Positions 13,201 to 23,875 of a stretch of DNA of 64,000 nucleotides are shown here, piece after piece. The stretch is from NCBI RefSeq assembly GCF_014633365.1, contig NC_068340.1, positions 36,356,328 to 36,420,327 on the forward strand, read 5' to 3'. The stretch's first letter is position 1; the number at the start of each line of letters is the position of its first letter. A program made the translations under genes and the position numbers. A model generated the notes under the pieces. The model did no database searches. It saw only the letters and a list, made by a program, of their open reading frames with translations, and was not told the origin of the DNA. This DNA comes from Diospyros lotus (taxonomy: Eukaryota > Streptophyta > Magnoliopsida > Ericales > Ebenaceae).

Positions 13201-16200
13201 TCAATATGGACTTCAAATACCGGAACTTAATAAGCATTAATTATTTCCAAAATTCCAGGATGTTAAAAGAAATCTGAGGAAGGACTCCAGCACCAACATC
13301 CACACAAATGAATGATATTTCAGTTGGACTTGGCTGATCCAATGTAGGTGATTCATCAACTTATTACAAATTGCAAGTATTAGGTAGGATTCCAGCTCTT
13401 GCTTGAATCGGTTCTGCAGTGGATCTTGAAAGACAATCCATTGGTAGACTGACATGAAACATTTTTGAAACCTTATACAAAAAGTCGTCCAGCTTTTTGC
13501 GAAATTTAGTGAATTCTTCCTTGATTCCTTTCTCTAGCGTTTGCATTCTCTCACTAGTCTCTTTGGTCATCTCCACAGTTCAAATTCTTCAAAATTCATT
13601 CTGATTGCCTTCAATAAGAATCGCCCGAATTAACAGCCAAGAATCAATTGCTTTATACCAAATGTCAAAGATCTTGATTTGACCTAGGGTTTTTAGTGGA
13701 GATTAGAAGAAATCAAGGAAGAGAGAATAGAAAGGGAGAGAGAAATTAGATGAGCGAAGAATGAGATTGGAAAGGACAAAGGGAAGAGGGAAAGGTGAAG
13801 GAGAAAATAGAGAGATTCAGGAGAGAATTGAAGAGAGAGATGACGTGAATTATAATACTACTCAATATTCTCCAAAAGATCATCTTGAGTAGCTTATATA
13901 GCCACTTTTACAGTTAGTTCTTTCAGTTACAATATGTAACTGAAAATATTACAGTTGTCCATTCTAAAATAGAAATGTAATTGAAAAAATACAAGTTGTA
14001 ACAGAAAAATACAAACCAATAATTGCAGCAAGCTTTAATGACCATTGTACCCTAGGGTCGGGACAATAGGTTTCCTTTTTCTTTAAACCCAATGTCTTCT
14101 TATATACTGTATAATACCCCTCAATCAATTAATACTATTGGGCAAATTGCACTTGGACCCCTTGTGTTTGTGTCATTTGTCAGGGGACCCCTTGTGGTTT
14201 AAAAATTGAAGAAATTCTCGTGATTTTTCTATGTTTTCAGAATGAATTTACAGCCCTATTTAAGGTGAATCTTGACACCTACATAAGGAAACTAGCAATC
14301 AACCTGCTAAGGCAACTAGTTACAAAGGAAATATGTACAGTTGGAGACTACCTAAGACAAAGAAAATATCTATACGTTCCATATCTCGGGTAAATCCTAT
14401 AATTTATTCAGCCTCTTTCAACACGCCCCCTCAAACTGGTGAGTGGATATCTTCCATTCCTAACTTACCAACAATTTGTTGAAATCTTGAAGTAGGTAAC
14501 CCCTTGGTTAAAACATTAGCTAACTGGTTTCCTGATGTCACGTGAGGATTATTATAAAGACATTGTTAATCTTCTCTTTGATGAAATATCTGTCCACTTC
14601 CACATGTTTCATTCGATCATGTTGAACCGAATTGTATGCTATACTGATAGTTGATTTGTTATCGCAATATAGTTTCATTGATCCACTTTCTTCAATCATC
14701 AAATCTTTTAGAATTATTTTGATCCAAATGAGTTCACAAACACCAAGAGCCATATCACGAAATTTTGCTTTTGCACTCGATTTGACTACCATATTTTGTT
14801 TCTTGCTCCTTCAAGTAACCCAATTTCCTCCTAAGAAAATGTAATAACCTGTAGTTGACCTCATGTCTGTAAGAGATCCCGCATAATCAGCATTTGTGTA
14901 TGCCTTTACTATCAAATCCCCTTTTTGAATAAAATTCTTTTTCTTGGTGTAGCTTTCAAGTACTTGAGAATTCTCGGAACTGCTTATAGATGTTCTTCCT
15001 TAGGATCGTGCATGAATTGGTTGACTACTCCCACTACATAAGCGTTGTCAAGTCTGGTGTGTGAGAGATAAATCAATCTCCCTACCAACCTCTAATATCA
15101 TCATTTATCAACAATTGTTCCCTCGTTGCTTTCTTGGCTCATTCTATGATTTGAATCAATAGGTATACTCACTGCTTGGACCCAAGGGTACTTGCTTCCT
15201 TGAGTAGATCAAGGATATACTTTTGTTGAGCTATAAATATACCTAGTTTGGAATACGTCATTTCAATCCCGATGAAGTATTTCAGTTTCCCTAGCTCTTT
15301 CATCTCAAATTCTCGAGCCAATTGTGTTCTCAGCTTGAGTTTTTCTTTGTCATCACTTCCGATAACTATAATGTCATCTACATGTACCAATAGGACTGTA
15401 ATTTTTCCCTTGCTAGAATGTTTCACAAATAGAGTATGGTTACCATGACTCTGCTTTTACCCAAATTTCATCATAGCTTTAGCGAATTTTTCAAGCCAAG
15501 CTCGCGAAGACTATTTTAGTTCGTACAAGACTTTCTTCAATTTGCACACTTTATTAGAGCCATACTTATCATCAAAACCTAGTGGTGGTTCCATGTACAC
15601 TTCTTCTAAATCTCCATAAAGAAAGGCATTCTTTACATCATATTGTTGGATTTCCCATCCAAAATGTACTGCTGGAGATAATAGAATTCTTACTATATTC
15701 ATCTTTGCCATTGGTGCAAAAGTCTCTTGGTAATTCACCCCATAGGTCTGTGTGTAGCCTTTTGCAACTAACCTTGCCTTGTATCGTTCAATAGTTCCAT
15801 CAGCCTTAAATTTGACTATATAGATCCATTTGCAGCCAACTGCTTTCTTTTCCTTGGACGCACCACAATTTCCCATGTTTTATTCTTTTCCAAAGTCTTA
15901 TCTCCTCCTCCATTGCATATGTCCAGTTCCTGTCCTTTAAAGCATCATATACTATTTTGGGTATTTCAATTGAGTTAAAGGTGGAGAGAAAACTTTTATG
16001 TTGAGAGGATAGTCTATGTGAGGAGATGAAATTTGCTATGGGATGTTGAGTACACTTTCGTGTACCTTTCCTCAAGGCAATGGGAAGGTCAAAATCACAA
16101 TTTGCATGAGTATCACAAGTAGTAGTACTATTAGTTTCATAACTAGGCAAGTTGAAAGTGTTTACATTACCTAAGCTCAGAGTTGATTCTTGGACTTGCT

Positions 16201-19200
16201 GGAGAGGGTGTGATGATTATACTCTTCTTGAATATTGTTTCAGTGGCTTTAAAGAGTTATGGATTTGAGCAGGTTCAAGAACTTTGGCAGTGCCATTGGC
16301 TGGTTCAATAGGATTAGCAGGTTCAGGAACATTTGCAGCAATGCCAATGGCAAATTCAAGAACTTTGGCAGTGTCATTGGGTGGTTCAATGGCAGTATAA
16401 TTAGCTGGTTCAATGGGACTGGTAGGTTTGAGAACACCTACAGTATCATTGGCAGGTTCAATAGCAATGTCATTTGCAACCTGTTCAAGGGTATTGGCAG
16501 GTTAAGTGGCGGGTTCAGTGGCTGTGATATCTGTAGTCTGTTCAATGATTTGTTGGGGCAAGGCTGATGATGGTGGTGGTTTATCAAGTAGCTCTAGAAA
16601 GGAGATGGAACTTGAGCACACATCTTCTCCTCTGGAGTGCTCCCCCTGAAGATGGGTGTGAGAAGATTCATAGAAAGGTTGAGACTCATTGAAAGTAACT
16701 TCAAGAGAAGCAAAGGTGCATTGACTAGAAGGATCATAGCATTTGTAACCTTTTTGAGTGGAAGAATAACCAACAAAATATGTGTTTCTTTGCTCAGGGC
16801 TCCAATTTAGATCGCTGAGTTTTGTGGATATGTAAGAAAGCAACACAGCCAAACACTTTGGGAGACAGATTTCTAGGAGAAACAATATCTGGAAAATGTG
16901 TGGGCAAGATAGTTATAGGACTATGATGGTTTGGGACTCTAGAAGGAAGATGGTTAATGAGATAAGTAGCTATTAGTACAGCTTCCCCTCACAGAAATTT
17001 TGGAGCATTCTATTGAAAAAGGAGTGCACAAGTGACTTCTAAGAGATGACAATTTTTCCATTCTACCACTCCATTTTGCTGTGAGGTTTCAACACATGAT
17101 GATTCATGAATAATAACTTCCTTGATAAAAAAAAGGAAGAGAGATTTTGATTGAAATAATTCCTGGCATTATCTAATCGAAACCATTTGATTTTTGCTCT
17201 AAATTGAGTAAGAATCATTATGTGGAATTGAGGAGTGAACTAACATCATATTTGTCTTTCATTAAGAATAAACAAGTAGTCCCGGTGTAGTCATCAATGA
17301 AGGTAACAAAAGATCTTGCCCCATGAGTATCAGGGACTTTTGTCGGTTTCCAAATATCAGAATGTATCAAAGTAAAAGACTTGTTGCATTTCATTGAATT
17401 TATAGGAAATGAAGTACGACAGTGTTTTGCAAATTGACACACCTCACATTGAAAATCTGACACAATTGTATCTTTAAACAACAAAGGAAACATATGTTTT
17501 AAGAGAGAAAAAGGTGGATGACTAAGTCAAAGATCATGTGCCTAGATCAGTTGTTTGTTGGATATGGTTAAAAAGGCTTGAGAGAAAGTAGGAGAAAGTA
17601 GGTTGGTTTCCCTTTATTGGACCACCTCCAAGATCTTCAAGGTAGGACAACCCATCACATTCTCTAACAAATCCAATCATCTTCCCTGAGATTTGATCTT
17701 GGAACACACAATGAGAGTCAAAGAATGTTATTTTGCAATGGAATTCTTTAGTAATTTTTTGAACATAGATAAGATTAGTTGAAAGGTTAAGAGATATGGA
17801 GGGGGTAAGCCTAGCAATATCAGTAGGAGAACCATCAGCTACAGTAATTTTCTAGTTTCCTAGGGTTGCTCTATAGGAATCAAAGAAGGAGATATCATGG
17901 GTCACGTGATCAATTGCCCCGAATCTACAACCCATGTACCTGTTTGTTTAGCATGTGATGCTTTAAAAGAGTTAGTCATGAGACACATACAACTGTTGGC
18001 TAGAGAACAAGAACCTGAAGGTTTGCCCAAAGATTTAAGAAGACACCTCAATCTTCCTATGTCTTCTTGGTTGAATTTTGTGGGCTCTTCCTTGTCCAAC
18101 TGAGTAGTGTTAGCGGTTAGTGACTGCTCTTTACTGACCACATTGGCCTGTCCCTTGAATTCTCCTATCCATGCCAAAAATTGGGCCTTACCATGTAGTT
18201 TAAAACAATTCTCACAAGTGTGGCAAGGTTTGTTGCAATTGGTGCACCACAATCCATCCCTGCTAGACTGTTTCCTTGATTCAGCAGACCGCAAATTTGT
18301 ATTTCCTTTATTTCCTCCTCCTCTAGGTTTCCGTGAGACCATTGCTGAAGCCTCTTGTGTACAAGGTTCCAGCATAACACTTGTCTACTTTCTTCAACAC
18401 GAGTAATTGTGAAACACTAACGAATAGTTGGTGTAAGAACCTTACTGAGGATCTGAATTCTAATTTGATCATATTCAGAATTCGAATCTGTAAGAAATTC
18501 AAATACTCATCATTTTCGAGTAATTCTTGAACATGGCTGCATTCCAGTTTCAGATCCTAGTTGTGATCTATTTCTAGCCAAAGTCCAGTCATCCGGTTGT
18601 AATACTCAGTGATAAACATACCCCCTTGCTTGGTAGAACTAACCTGGTTCTTCAATCCATAGATCAGTGCTGCATCCCTCTTATTGGAGTAAGTCTGCTG
18701 CAAGTTTTCCCATATTTCCTTTGCAATGGTAAGAAACATCTAATTCTTCCTAATCTCTAGTTTCATAGAGTTCCATAATCAGGACGTGATCATTGAATCT
18801 TCTTCATCCCATGCCCTAAAACCTAGATCTTTTTCCTTTGGGTTGGGATTAGTTAGGTGCCCTATCTTCCCTCGCCCCTTGAGAAATATGCTAACTACCT
18901 GGCTCCATTGCAGGTAGTTGGTTCCATCAAGCCGGTAAAAGGGATGAACTGTCTGATAGTTCATCCATCATCGTGGTGTTGATTGTGTTGACAGTCATAG
19001 GTGTGGTTGATAGTTCATCCATAGTAGTAGAGGTTGAATCTTGAGAATCAGTTGATATACTATGACAGAGACGGGAAAAGCTTCAAGGAAGGCTGCAATG
19101 AAGACCAATCCGTCTGTAGGTCTGTGGTTGCGGCAATGAATGCCAGCAAAAAAGATTAAGTATGTAACGGCCTGGGTCCACATAGCAACGTATTGTCCTG

Positions 19201-22200
19201 TTCAGGTCGCAACAAATCCCCGATTTTATCGCTCTGGGATTTAATCCCAAAACGCACATCACTATGTAGAACACCCTCTGCACTTATATGCCCAGTTCCC
19301 CCCTTTGCATGGCTGATGTGGGATTCGCCTAAGGTGCTTACACGCACCCCCTGCTAGGGACTCAGCGTCCTCGCTGAGGTTTGCCCCACTTTCGCACTCA
19401 GAGGCTTGGGGGTCGGCTCTGATACCATTACTGTAACGGCTGGGGTCCACATAGCAACGTATTGTCCGGTTCAGATCGCAACCAATCCCCGATTTTATCG
19501 CTCTGGGATTTAATCCCAAAACGCGCGTCACTATGTAGAACACCCTCCGCACTTATATGCCCAGTTCCTCCTTTTGCATGGCTGATGTGGGATTCGCCTA
19601 AGGTGCTTACAAAGTAGGACTGCAACAAAGGCAGATTTGGAAGTCTGTGGTGGCGGCAATGAAGGCTAGAGAAAAGGATTGAGGAGGACTACAATAAAGG
19701 CAGATTTGTAATTCTGAGGTGACAATAATGGAGGTCAGAGAAAGGCAATGAAGGCCAGAGAAAGTTGCCCTAGAACGATGGCTTTGATACCATGAAGAAA
19801 TTCTCATGATTCTTCTATGTTTTCTAAATGAATTTATAGCCCTATTTAAGGTGAATCTTGACACCTACATAAGGAAACTAGCAATCAACCTACTAAGAAA
19901 ACTAGTTACAATTCAATTGGAGACTACCTAATACCGAGAAAATATCTATACATTCCATATCTCAGGTAAATCTTGTAATTTATTCAGAAATGTCTCTAGA
20001 GATCACTGTGATTTACATTTTTTTTGCATAAGATGCTTCAATATTGGAGTTGACATCTCGCATTCACACATCTAGTGCTCTTTCCCAAAAGATTTGCATA
20101 CATTGGCTTGCACTGGATTTCTTTCTTAGTTCTTCTGCATATTATTGGCTGTTTATTTATGTTCATTTTCTTAATGGCTGGTTATAGTTTATTACTTATA
20201 AATGAAATAGTTAGTGATAGTTTCTTTTAGTTGAGGACTTGCAGGTTTCATCGTTACAATTTGGATAACTATTTTTATGTACAAGTCAAATGATATTCTT
20301 CGGAAGCAGACAGCCCTAAAGGTGCGTTTCCTATTTCTGTATCTGGTAAGAACAGTGCAAATCCAACAGTTCCTAGTGAAACAAAATTAGAGGGAGAGAG
20401 AGAGAGGGTAATATTGGACAAGCTTATCAGTTTTGTTTCTGCAGGGTGAGAGAAAAATATCTGCTCTAGTTGGCATTTCTATGGGTTTTATGCTTCAAGT
20501 GATTGGCGTTTACTGGTGGTATTGGAATGATGATCTCTTGTATCCATTATTTATGGTTCCTCCTAAAGAAGTACCACTTTTCTGGCATGCTGTATTCATC
20601 ATCCTGGTAAATGGTATGGATTTTGATTCGTTTCTTTGCTCTTTATGTGATGGATATTTTCAGTGGATTTATTGACACATGGAACAGACTTTTCCCAGTA
20701 CCTACTTATGAACACTCCATGTGTGCGTTCTCAGCAAAATTTTGAAAAGGATTTAAGTGAACTTAGTGGATGTGATAGCTACAGGGCCTATGTTCCTGTG
20801 TGGATTAATCTTTTAATTAATTCACCTGAATACTTAACCTTTGTCGGAAAGATATTGAATTATGCTCCTTCATGCTTTTGTTTGTTGTATTGGGAGAACT
20901 GCACCTTAGGGAGTTATAATTCTTTATGGGTTAGTAATTTCTTGTCATAGTGTTATATGATTTTTTTTTTTTTTTTATGGTTTTCCACATGCCTTCTGTA
21001 CGGTCTTCATCTCAACAATTTTTCCCTTTAAAGTTTCCTATAACATACATCATTGTATTATCTTTCTACTTATATGCTGTGAGTAGAGTATGTGAATATC
21101 CTCAAAAAATTTTGGTTGTTTTCAGACACAATGGTGCGGCAGGCTGCTATGGCTTTGAAGTGTGTGCTGTTAATGTATTACAAGAATGGCAGAGGCCATA
21201 ATTTCCGCCGGCAGGTAACTTAAAAGTCTTTTATTGTTAAATGCATGCAATCAGTTGTTTATTTATTAGTATTCTCTGACAGTATATGATTGTTTTGTAA
21301 GGGTCAAATGTTAACTCTAGTTGAGTATACGTTACTTCTATACCGTGCATTGTTACCGACTCCTGTCTGGTATCGGTTCTTCTTGAACAAAGACTATGGA
21401 AGCCTCTTTTCATCATTGACTACAGGATTGTACCTAACTTTCAAGCTTACATCTGTTGTTGAGAAGGTAAATTTTCTGAAAATATTATTTAATTCCACTT
21501 GACTGTTTTCAACTGGAATGATTTTCTTTGCGCTGTCTTGAGCTTTGTCTTGGCATTTTCATCCAGGTCCAATCCTTCTTTACTGCCTTGAAGGCATTAT
21601 CACGCAAAGAAGTCCATTATGGGTCTTATGCTACGACAGAACAGGTATGTTGATGGTTCATATTTCATATAACTTCAATTTGGAAGCTGGCATGTACACA
21701 CTTGAGACTTGACATCTTTTGAGTTTAGATTTATCTTAAAGCCAATTGCAGATTCTCTATTGCAATGTATTTTTAATCTTAACTAGGAGCTCGGCTTTCA
21801 ATGGTTTACAGCAAATAATACTGGAAAATTTTGGGTTGGGATTTGATATTTCATGGATCTTGTTTACACTTCTTTGTTTTTCCAATATCCTTTTAATATC
21901 TAGATGATGTATTCAAATTGAAAGTAACTAGTCTGATGAATGGACCTAAAGCAGAGATAAGCAGAAGGGTTGGATACACCCGCTTTTAGGGGTTTCTTGT
22001 TCTTGATTTAGTTCATTGTGGGAGACATAAAATGTACGAGAGAAGCATTGGGTTATAAATGTTCTCATGGTCTTTTGGCAATGAATTGGAAGTTCACAAG
22101 GATCCCTTGTGTTGATAAAACATTGTCATATGTGGTTGTCTTACTGTGTCTATCTAGATCTCCAAATTACTTTCAAACTACTGATGGAGTTGTAGGCAGA

Positions 22201-23875
22201 TAACATGCACAGACAACTAATGGAGCTGTTAATTTGATGCAGGTAAATGCAATGGGAGACTTGTGTGCAATTTGCCAGGAGAAGATGCATGCCCCAATTC
22301 TACTTCGTTGTAAACACATTTTCTGTGAAGACTGTGTTTCAGAATGGTGAGTTGCTGACTTTACTGCTCTCTTATCTTGCTTCTGCAACTTATTAGTATC
22401 ATGATTTTGGCAGCTCTTTTTTGGAATTTGGTTCTCTCTTTAGCTAATTCATAAGGCTTGCATATATAGTTGGGGAATATGAAAATAACTGAGTAATTAG
22501 AGTTCTTTGGCCAATACATGAGGATAAACAAAGCTAATTACAGTGCATAAAATGCTATTCACTAAAAAGCAATGATTCTTTACAATCATGTGAAGAGGCA
22601 ATATTAGTGAAGTGAAGGCTTGGTTTCTAGAATGAATACAGAATCCCTGGAAGCAATACCATCCTCCTCTGAGCACATTTTGAACTCCATGTGTGGACTG
22701 AGTAATTCCCTCACAACTTCTAGTGTTAAAGGCGTTCCTACTTCCTCCTATTTAAAGCTGTGGTCCCAAGACCAAATAAAGGAGAATGGTGGTGTTGGTT
22801 ACCAAACAACCAGCATAAAACTCATTAAGTCAAACGTCATATATTCTAGGAAATGAGAAAAGATGGTTGGAGGTCTAGAATTCAATGTAACCCACCCACC
22901 TAGTGAGATTTAAGGCTTACGATTGTTGTATTTTGTATCTAAGTAGGTTATGAGTTGGTAGGGTACTGGTCTCACTCCCAAGTGTGTCAGTTTTGCAGAA
23001 GGACTATGTTCTATGAGTTCATGTTCTTTACATGATGTTCAGGTCTTGGATTTGCTAGGGAAATAAGATAAAAGGAATTGAAATTACTTGAAAGTTGTTA
23101 TTTTTTCTTGAGCAACCAGACTAATAAATTATTTTTCCCTTTTGGAAACACATATATGGCCTCTGCTGATTTTCTCAGCCTATCACAAAATCAATAAATT
23201 TAATTTATCCTTTATTCTCTTTAGTCTTTACATTTAGTTATCCTTCCCTTTAACAAAACCAGGATCCAGATAATGTTATATTTTAATAGGACTGAATTTT
23301 TCCACACCCCCACCCCACCTCCCCCCCCCCCAAAAAAAAAAACAAAAAACTGGGTCAATCTGCTCAATGTAGCAAGGCCTTGGTCTCATTAACTAGGATG
23401 GCTGTATGACTGAGTACTTCCTTGAGGCTGCTCTTAATATCATATTTCATAAATAATGTTCAAAGAATAGTTTATCCAAAAGAGAATATAGAATTCAAAA
23501 TAGAATATAGTCTAGCAAATATTGAAATGAATATAGAATATAGTCTAGCAAATATAATAATGTTCTTTATTAAAATGAATATAGAATAGTTTATCCAAAA
23601 GAGAATATAGTTTCCGTTCATCTGTTGCTAATAGCAAGCAAATGTTACGAACTTGGAAAATGTAGTTCCCCCCTACCCCCAAGGAAAATTCGTACCTTTA
23701 ATATTTCGTGGTTTGCTCTTATGTCAGCATCTTTTTGAAGCTCAATATGATATTATATTTTTCTTCCAGGTTTGAGAGAGAAAGGACCTGCCCTTTGTGC
23801 AGAGCCTTGGTTCGACCTGCGGATCTGCGTTCATTTGGGGATGGATCAACAAGTTTGTTCTTCCAACTGTTCTAA
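1238..23875 (+). CDS. RNFT-type transmembrane RING E3 ubiquitin ligase, 8 exons
   Basis: Exons: 1238-1799, 20245-20321, 20445-20613, 21126-21214, 21302-21466, 21567-21644, 22243-22346 and 23770-23875 (1350 nt, 449 aa). All junctions are GT-AG and keep frame. The first 165 or so residues are Gly/Ser/acidic and look disordered. Several hydrophobic segments follow (about 175-205, 215-237, 255-268 and 302-320). A C3HC4 RING closes the protein: C388, C391, C403, H405, C408, C411, C422 and C425. Layout and motifs match the plant homologues of RNFT1/RNFT2, membrane RING proteins expected to transfer ubiquitin at the endomembrane system. Substrates are unknown. The start is the first in-frame ATG after the CT-rich leader. 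Exon 3 uses the donor at 20614, because the one at 20606 would break the frame. Intron 1 (18.4 kb) is packed with retrotransposons. Family assignment is firm; subcellular role is inferred. Confidence 0.88.
1800..4545 (+). other. Intron 1, unique part before the transposon cluster
   Basis: No coding exon was found. A perfect 7 bp hairpin (AACCCCA / TGGGGTT) near 2970-2990 resembles a motif that recurs beside plant LINE remnants, one of which is at 56785 in this window. A poly-G run lies at about 3191-3209. The rest looks like ordinary AT-rich intron. Confidence 0.5.
4756..5034 (-). repeat. 3-prime LTR of copia 1
   Basis: 279 bp, TG...CA, pairs with 9526-9804. Polypurine tract immediately to the right (5035-5044). 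Confidence 0.92.
5026..5517 (-). pseudogene. Copia 1 RNase H domain
   Basis: The frame has the Ty1/copia RNase H signature: SDADWAG at the start, CSKKQ and [10 protein letters not shown] in the middle, and [14 protein letters not shown] with a KHVEI stretch after it, so the catalytic D, E and D positions are present. It is the C-terminal end of the pol polyprotein and runs to the polypurine tract. It is separated from the RT part by stop codons around 5523-5700, so it is a fragment of a broken polyprotein. Confidence 0.85.
5700..6470 (-). pseudogene. Copia 1 reverse transcriptase
   Basis: The open part (5700-6320) has [23 protein letters not shown] and the catalytic YVDDIIV, both typical of RVT_2 of Ty1/copia. 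The segment that usually reads [14 protein letters not shown] is shortened to KQSPRAW, an internal deletion of about six residues. Upstream, about 6321-6470, the frame still resembles the RT N-terminus but contains a stop. The enzyme is inactive as it stands. Confidence 0.85.
7069..7635 (-). pseudogene. Copia 1 integrase core
   Basis: The frame includes [11 protein letters not shown] (second catalytic Asp region) and [18 protein letters not shown] (catalytic Glu region), followed by [17 protein letters not shown], all diagnostic of the rve integrase core of Ty1/copia. The first catalytic Asp lies upstream past a frame break at about 7636-7720. The C-terminal part after about residue 140 drifts out of frame. 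Confidence 0.85.
7908..8340 (-). pseudogene. Copia 1 protease / pre-integrase region
   Basis: The translation ([15 protein letters not shown]... [15 protein letters not shown]) matches the region between the copia aspartic protease and integrase, where the pattern VPxLxxNLLSVSKL is conserved. The protease active-site part lies just upstream, across a stop near 8268 and the end of the gag frame. Confidence 0.75.
8349..9416 (-). pseudogene. Copia 1 gag with zinc knuckle
   Basis: An ATG at 9416 opens a frame ([10 protein letters not shown]...) that reads through the copia gag N-terminus ([13 protein letters not shown]) until one in-frame TGA near 9265. It then continues open to 8349. A CCHC knuckle ([14 protein letters not shown]) lies about two thirds of the way along the part downstream of the TGA. 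The UBN2-type core shows as [10 protein letters not shown]. One nonsense change separates it from an intact gag. Confidence 0.85.
9526..9804 (-). repeat. 5-prime LTR of copia 1
   Basis: 279 bp, 96.8% identical by eye to 4756-5034. Primer-binding site to its left at about 9512-9525. Confidence 0.92.
10090..10862 (-). pseudogene. Family A internal region with unrecognised ORF (3-prime half)
   Basis: The longest frame (10361-10735, 124 aa) contains [18 protein letters not shown] and ends in a stretch ([20 protein letters not shown]) that has a close relative in copy A2 (about 53720-53800). No protease, RT, integrase or classical gag motif is visible and I do not recognise the family. About 300 bp, roughly 10463-10770, has no counterpart in A2, so either A1 gained it or A2 lost it. 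The Lys/Glu-rich 3-prime end (about 10090-10280) is low complexity. Confidence 0.5.
10863..13267 (-). mobile_element. Family B solo LTR, copy B1, nested in A1
   Basis: The 2405 bp unit is flanked by the 5 bp duplication AGAAA (10858-10862, 13268-13272). Its minus-strand start is TTTAACATCC, one base from the expected TGTAACATCC seen in relatives, and it ends in CA. Flanking A1 sequence is continuous with copy A2 once the unit is removed. It shares blocks with B2 and B3: the gcgaagtaaaacg block near 12310, the ggcagcggcaggttngt block near 11380, and the GA-rich leader-like segment. No open frame resembles a protein. Either a solo LTR left by recombination or a non-coding element without visible LTR pairs; solo LTR is simpler. 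Confidence 0.75.
11421..11735. repeat. Degenerate tandem repeat inside B1, 52-61 bp units
   Basis: Six units start at 11421, 11476, 11537, 11594, 11648 and 11700. Each opens with AACCTCAGGTCGGTACT or a close variant and continues CGCCTGAAAC, followed by a variable spacer. The corresponding places in B2 (about 31460-31550) and B3 (about 45130-45205) have only two or three shorter units built on the same GGGAGTACCGAC core, so the array expanded in B1. Confidence 0.8.
13268..13662 (-). pseudogene. Family A internal region, 5-prime half
   Basis: Frames on the minus strand (13364-13576 and 13237-13455) give a coiled-coil-like stretch ([20 protein letters not shown]) and then [10 protein letters not shown] and [16 protein letters not shown]. 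All of these recur in copy A2 (54003-54308 and 53950-53982). Conservation between copies suggests a once-coding gag-like product. The primer-binding site lies next to 13662. Confidence 0.55.
13663..14065 (-). repeat. 5-prime LTR of A1
   Basis: 403 bp, from TGTCAAAGATC to GGGACA. Pairs with 4551-4755 plus 9810-9990. Confidence 0.85.
14066..14206 (+). other. Intron 1 fragment between two retrotransposons
   Basis: The part from about 14150 reads GCAAATTGCACTTGGACCCC and has the look of an older dispersed repeat. It appears to resume at 19989 (TGTCTCTAGAGATCACTGTG) after the copia 2 insertion. Confidence 0.45.
14207..14423 (-). repeat. 3-prime LTR of copia 2
   Basis: 217 bp, TG...CA, pairs with 19793-19988. 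Confidence 0.82.
14538..14870 (-). pseudogene. Copia 2 RNase H fragment
   Basis: The frame reads [19 protein letters not shown] then [19 protein letters not shown] and [14 protein letters not shown], the copia RNase H pattern. The usual SSAEAE is SSAKAK, so the catalytic Glu is lost. Confidence 0.8.
15169..15900 (-). pseudogene. Copia 2 reverse transcriptase
   Basis: Two frames cover RVT_2. At 15511-15876 are [27 protein letters not shown] (shown in pieces: [21 protein letters not shown]) and [20 protein letters not shown]. At 15169-15426 is [12 protein letters not shown], where the usual YVDD is HVDD. A stop and frame change near 15430-15510 break the enzyme between the two. Confidence 0.85.
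16140..17500 (-). pseudogene. Copia 2 integrase and linker
   Basis: The segment 17218-17493 has the pre-integrase CxxC (CEVCQFAKH), then HSDIWKP and [10 protein letters not shown] carrying the first catalytic Asp. Downstream (16502-16885) is the conserved [20 protein letters not shown], near the C-terminal end of the copia integrase region. Between integrase and RT, 16245-16500 encodes an imperfect repeat of roughly 40-60 bp units ([16 protein letters not shown]), a low-complexity spacer. Frames are broken in several places. Confidence 0.8.
17902..18970 (-). pseudogene. Copia 2 gag with zinc knuckle
   Basis: Pieces in order: 18779-18964 ([15 protein letters not shown], the copia gag N-terminus), 18557-18739 ([22 protein letters not shown]2 core) and 17902-18375 ([14 protein letters not shown], a CCHC knuckle, followed by a WVVDSG protease active site near 17920). 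Frameshifts separate the pieces. Confidence 0.82.
19163..19611 (-). mobile_element. TRIM element, 449 bp, nested in copia 2
   Basis: Two 180 bp terminal repeats (19163-19342 and 19432-19611) start TGTAACGGC and end GTGCTTACA. They enclose only 89 bp. The 5 bp duplication AAGTA flanks the unit (19158-19162, 19612-19616). The inner segment has a minus-strand primer site TGGTATCAGAGCC next to the right repeat and a purine run next to the left one. This is the full layout of a terminal-repeat retrotransposon in miniature. The repeats differ at 10 of 180 positions by my count. I saw no 5S rRNA-like segment in the repeats. Confidence 0.92.
19612..19792 (-). other. Copia 2 leader with imperfect direct repeats
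   Basis: A unit of about 70 bp (gactgcaa-aaaggcagatttg...ggcaatgaaggc) occurs two to three times here and once more at about 19090-19140 on the other side of the TRIM, so the leader was repetitive before the TRIM landed. Confidence 0.55.

Larger units (their letters stand above)
4551..14065 (-). mobile_element. Family A non-autonomous LTR retrotransposon, copy A1 (host of two nested insertions)
   Basis: A 5 bp target duplication ATAGG flanks the element (4546-4550 and 14066-14070). The left LTR begins TGTCAGAGATC at 4551 and, interrupted by a copia insertion, ends near 9990. The right LTR is 13663-14065 (403 bp). A purine tract on the minus strand next to the left LTR (about 9991-10008) and an initiator-tRNA-like primer site beside the right LTR (about 13649-13661) show minus-strand orientation, antisense to the host gene. 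The LTR has TATATAAG on the minus strand. Removing the copia (4756-9809) and the family B LTR (10863-13272) leaves about 2 kb: two LTRs of about 400 bp and an internal part without protease, reverse transcriptase or integrase. It must have moved with proteins supplied elsewhere. Confidence 0.85.
14207..19988 (-). mobile_element. Ty1/copia LTR retrotransposon 2, old and decayed
   Basis: The left LTR is 14207-14423. It begins TGAAGAAATTC and ends TTCAACA, next to a minus-strand polypurine tract (TTTGAGGGGGCG). The right LTR is 19793-19988 and lacks the last dozen or so bases. A primer site (minus strand TGGTATCAAAGCCA) abuts the right LTR. The flanks are AAAAT (14202-14206) and GAAAT (19989-19993), a target duplication with one change. 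Order: gag, integrase, RT, RNase H. The LTRs differ at well over a dozen sites plus gaps, so this copy is clearly older than copia 1. It is antisense to the RING gene and itself carries a TRIM. Confidence 0.87.

Noticed and set aside
19163..19611. TRIM considered as Cassandra
   Set aside because: I saw no 5S rRNA-like promoter segment in the 180 bp repeats, which defines Cassandra.
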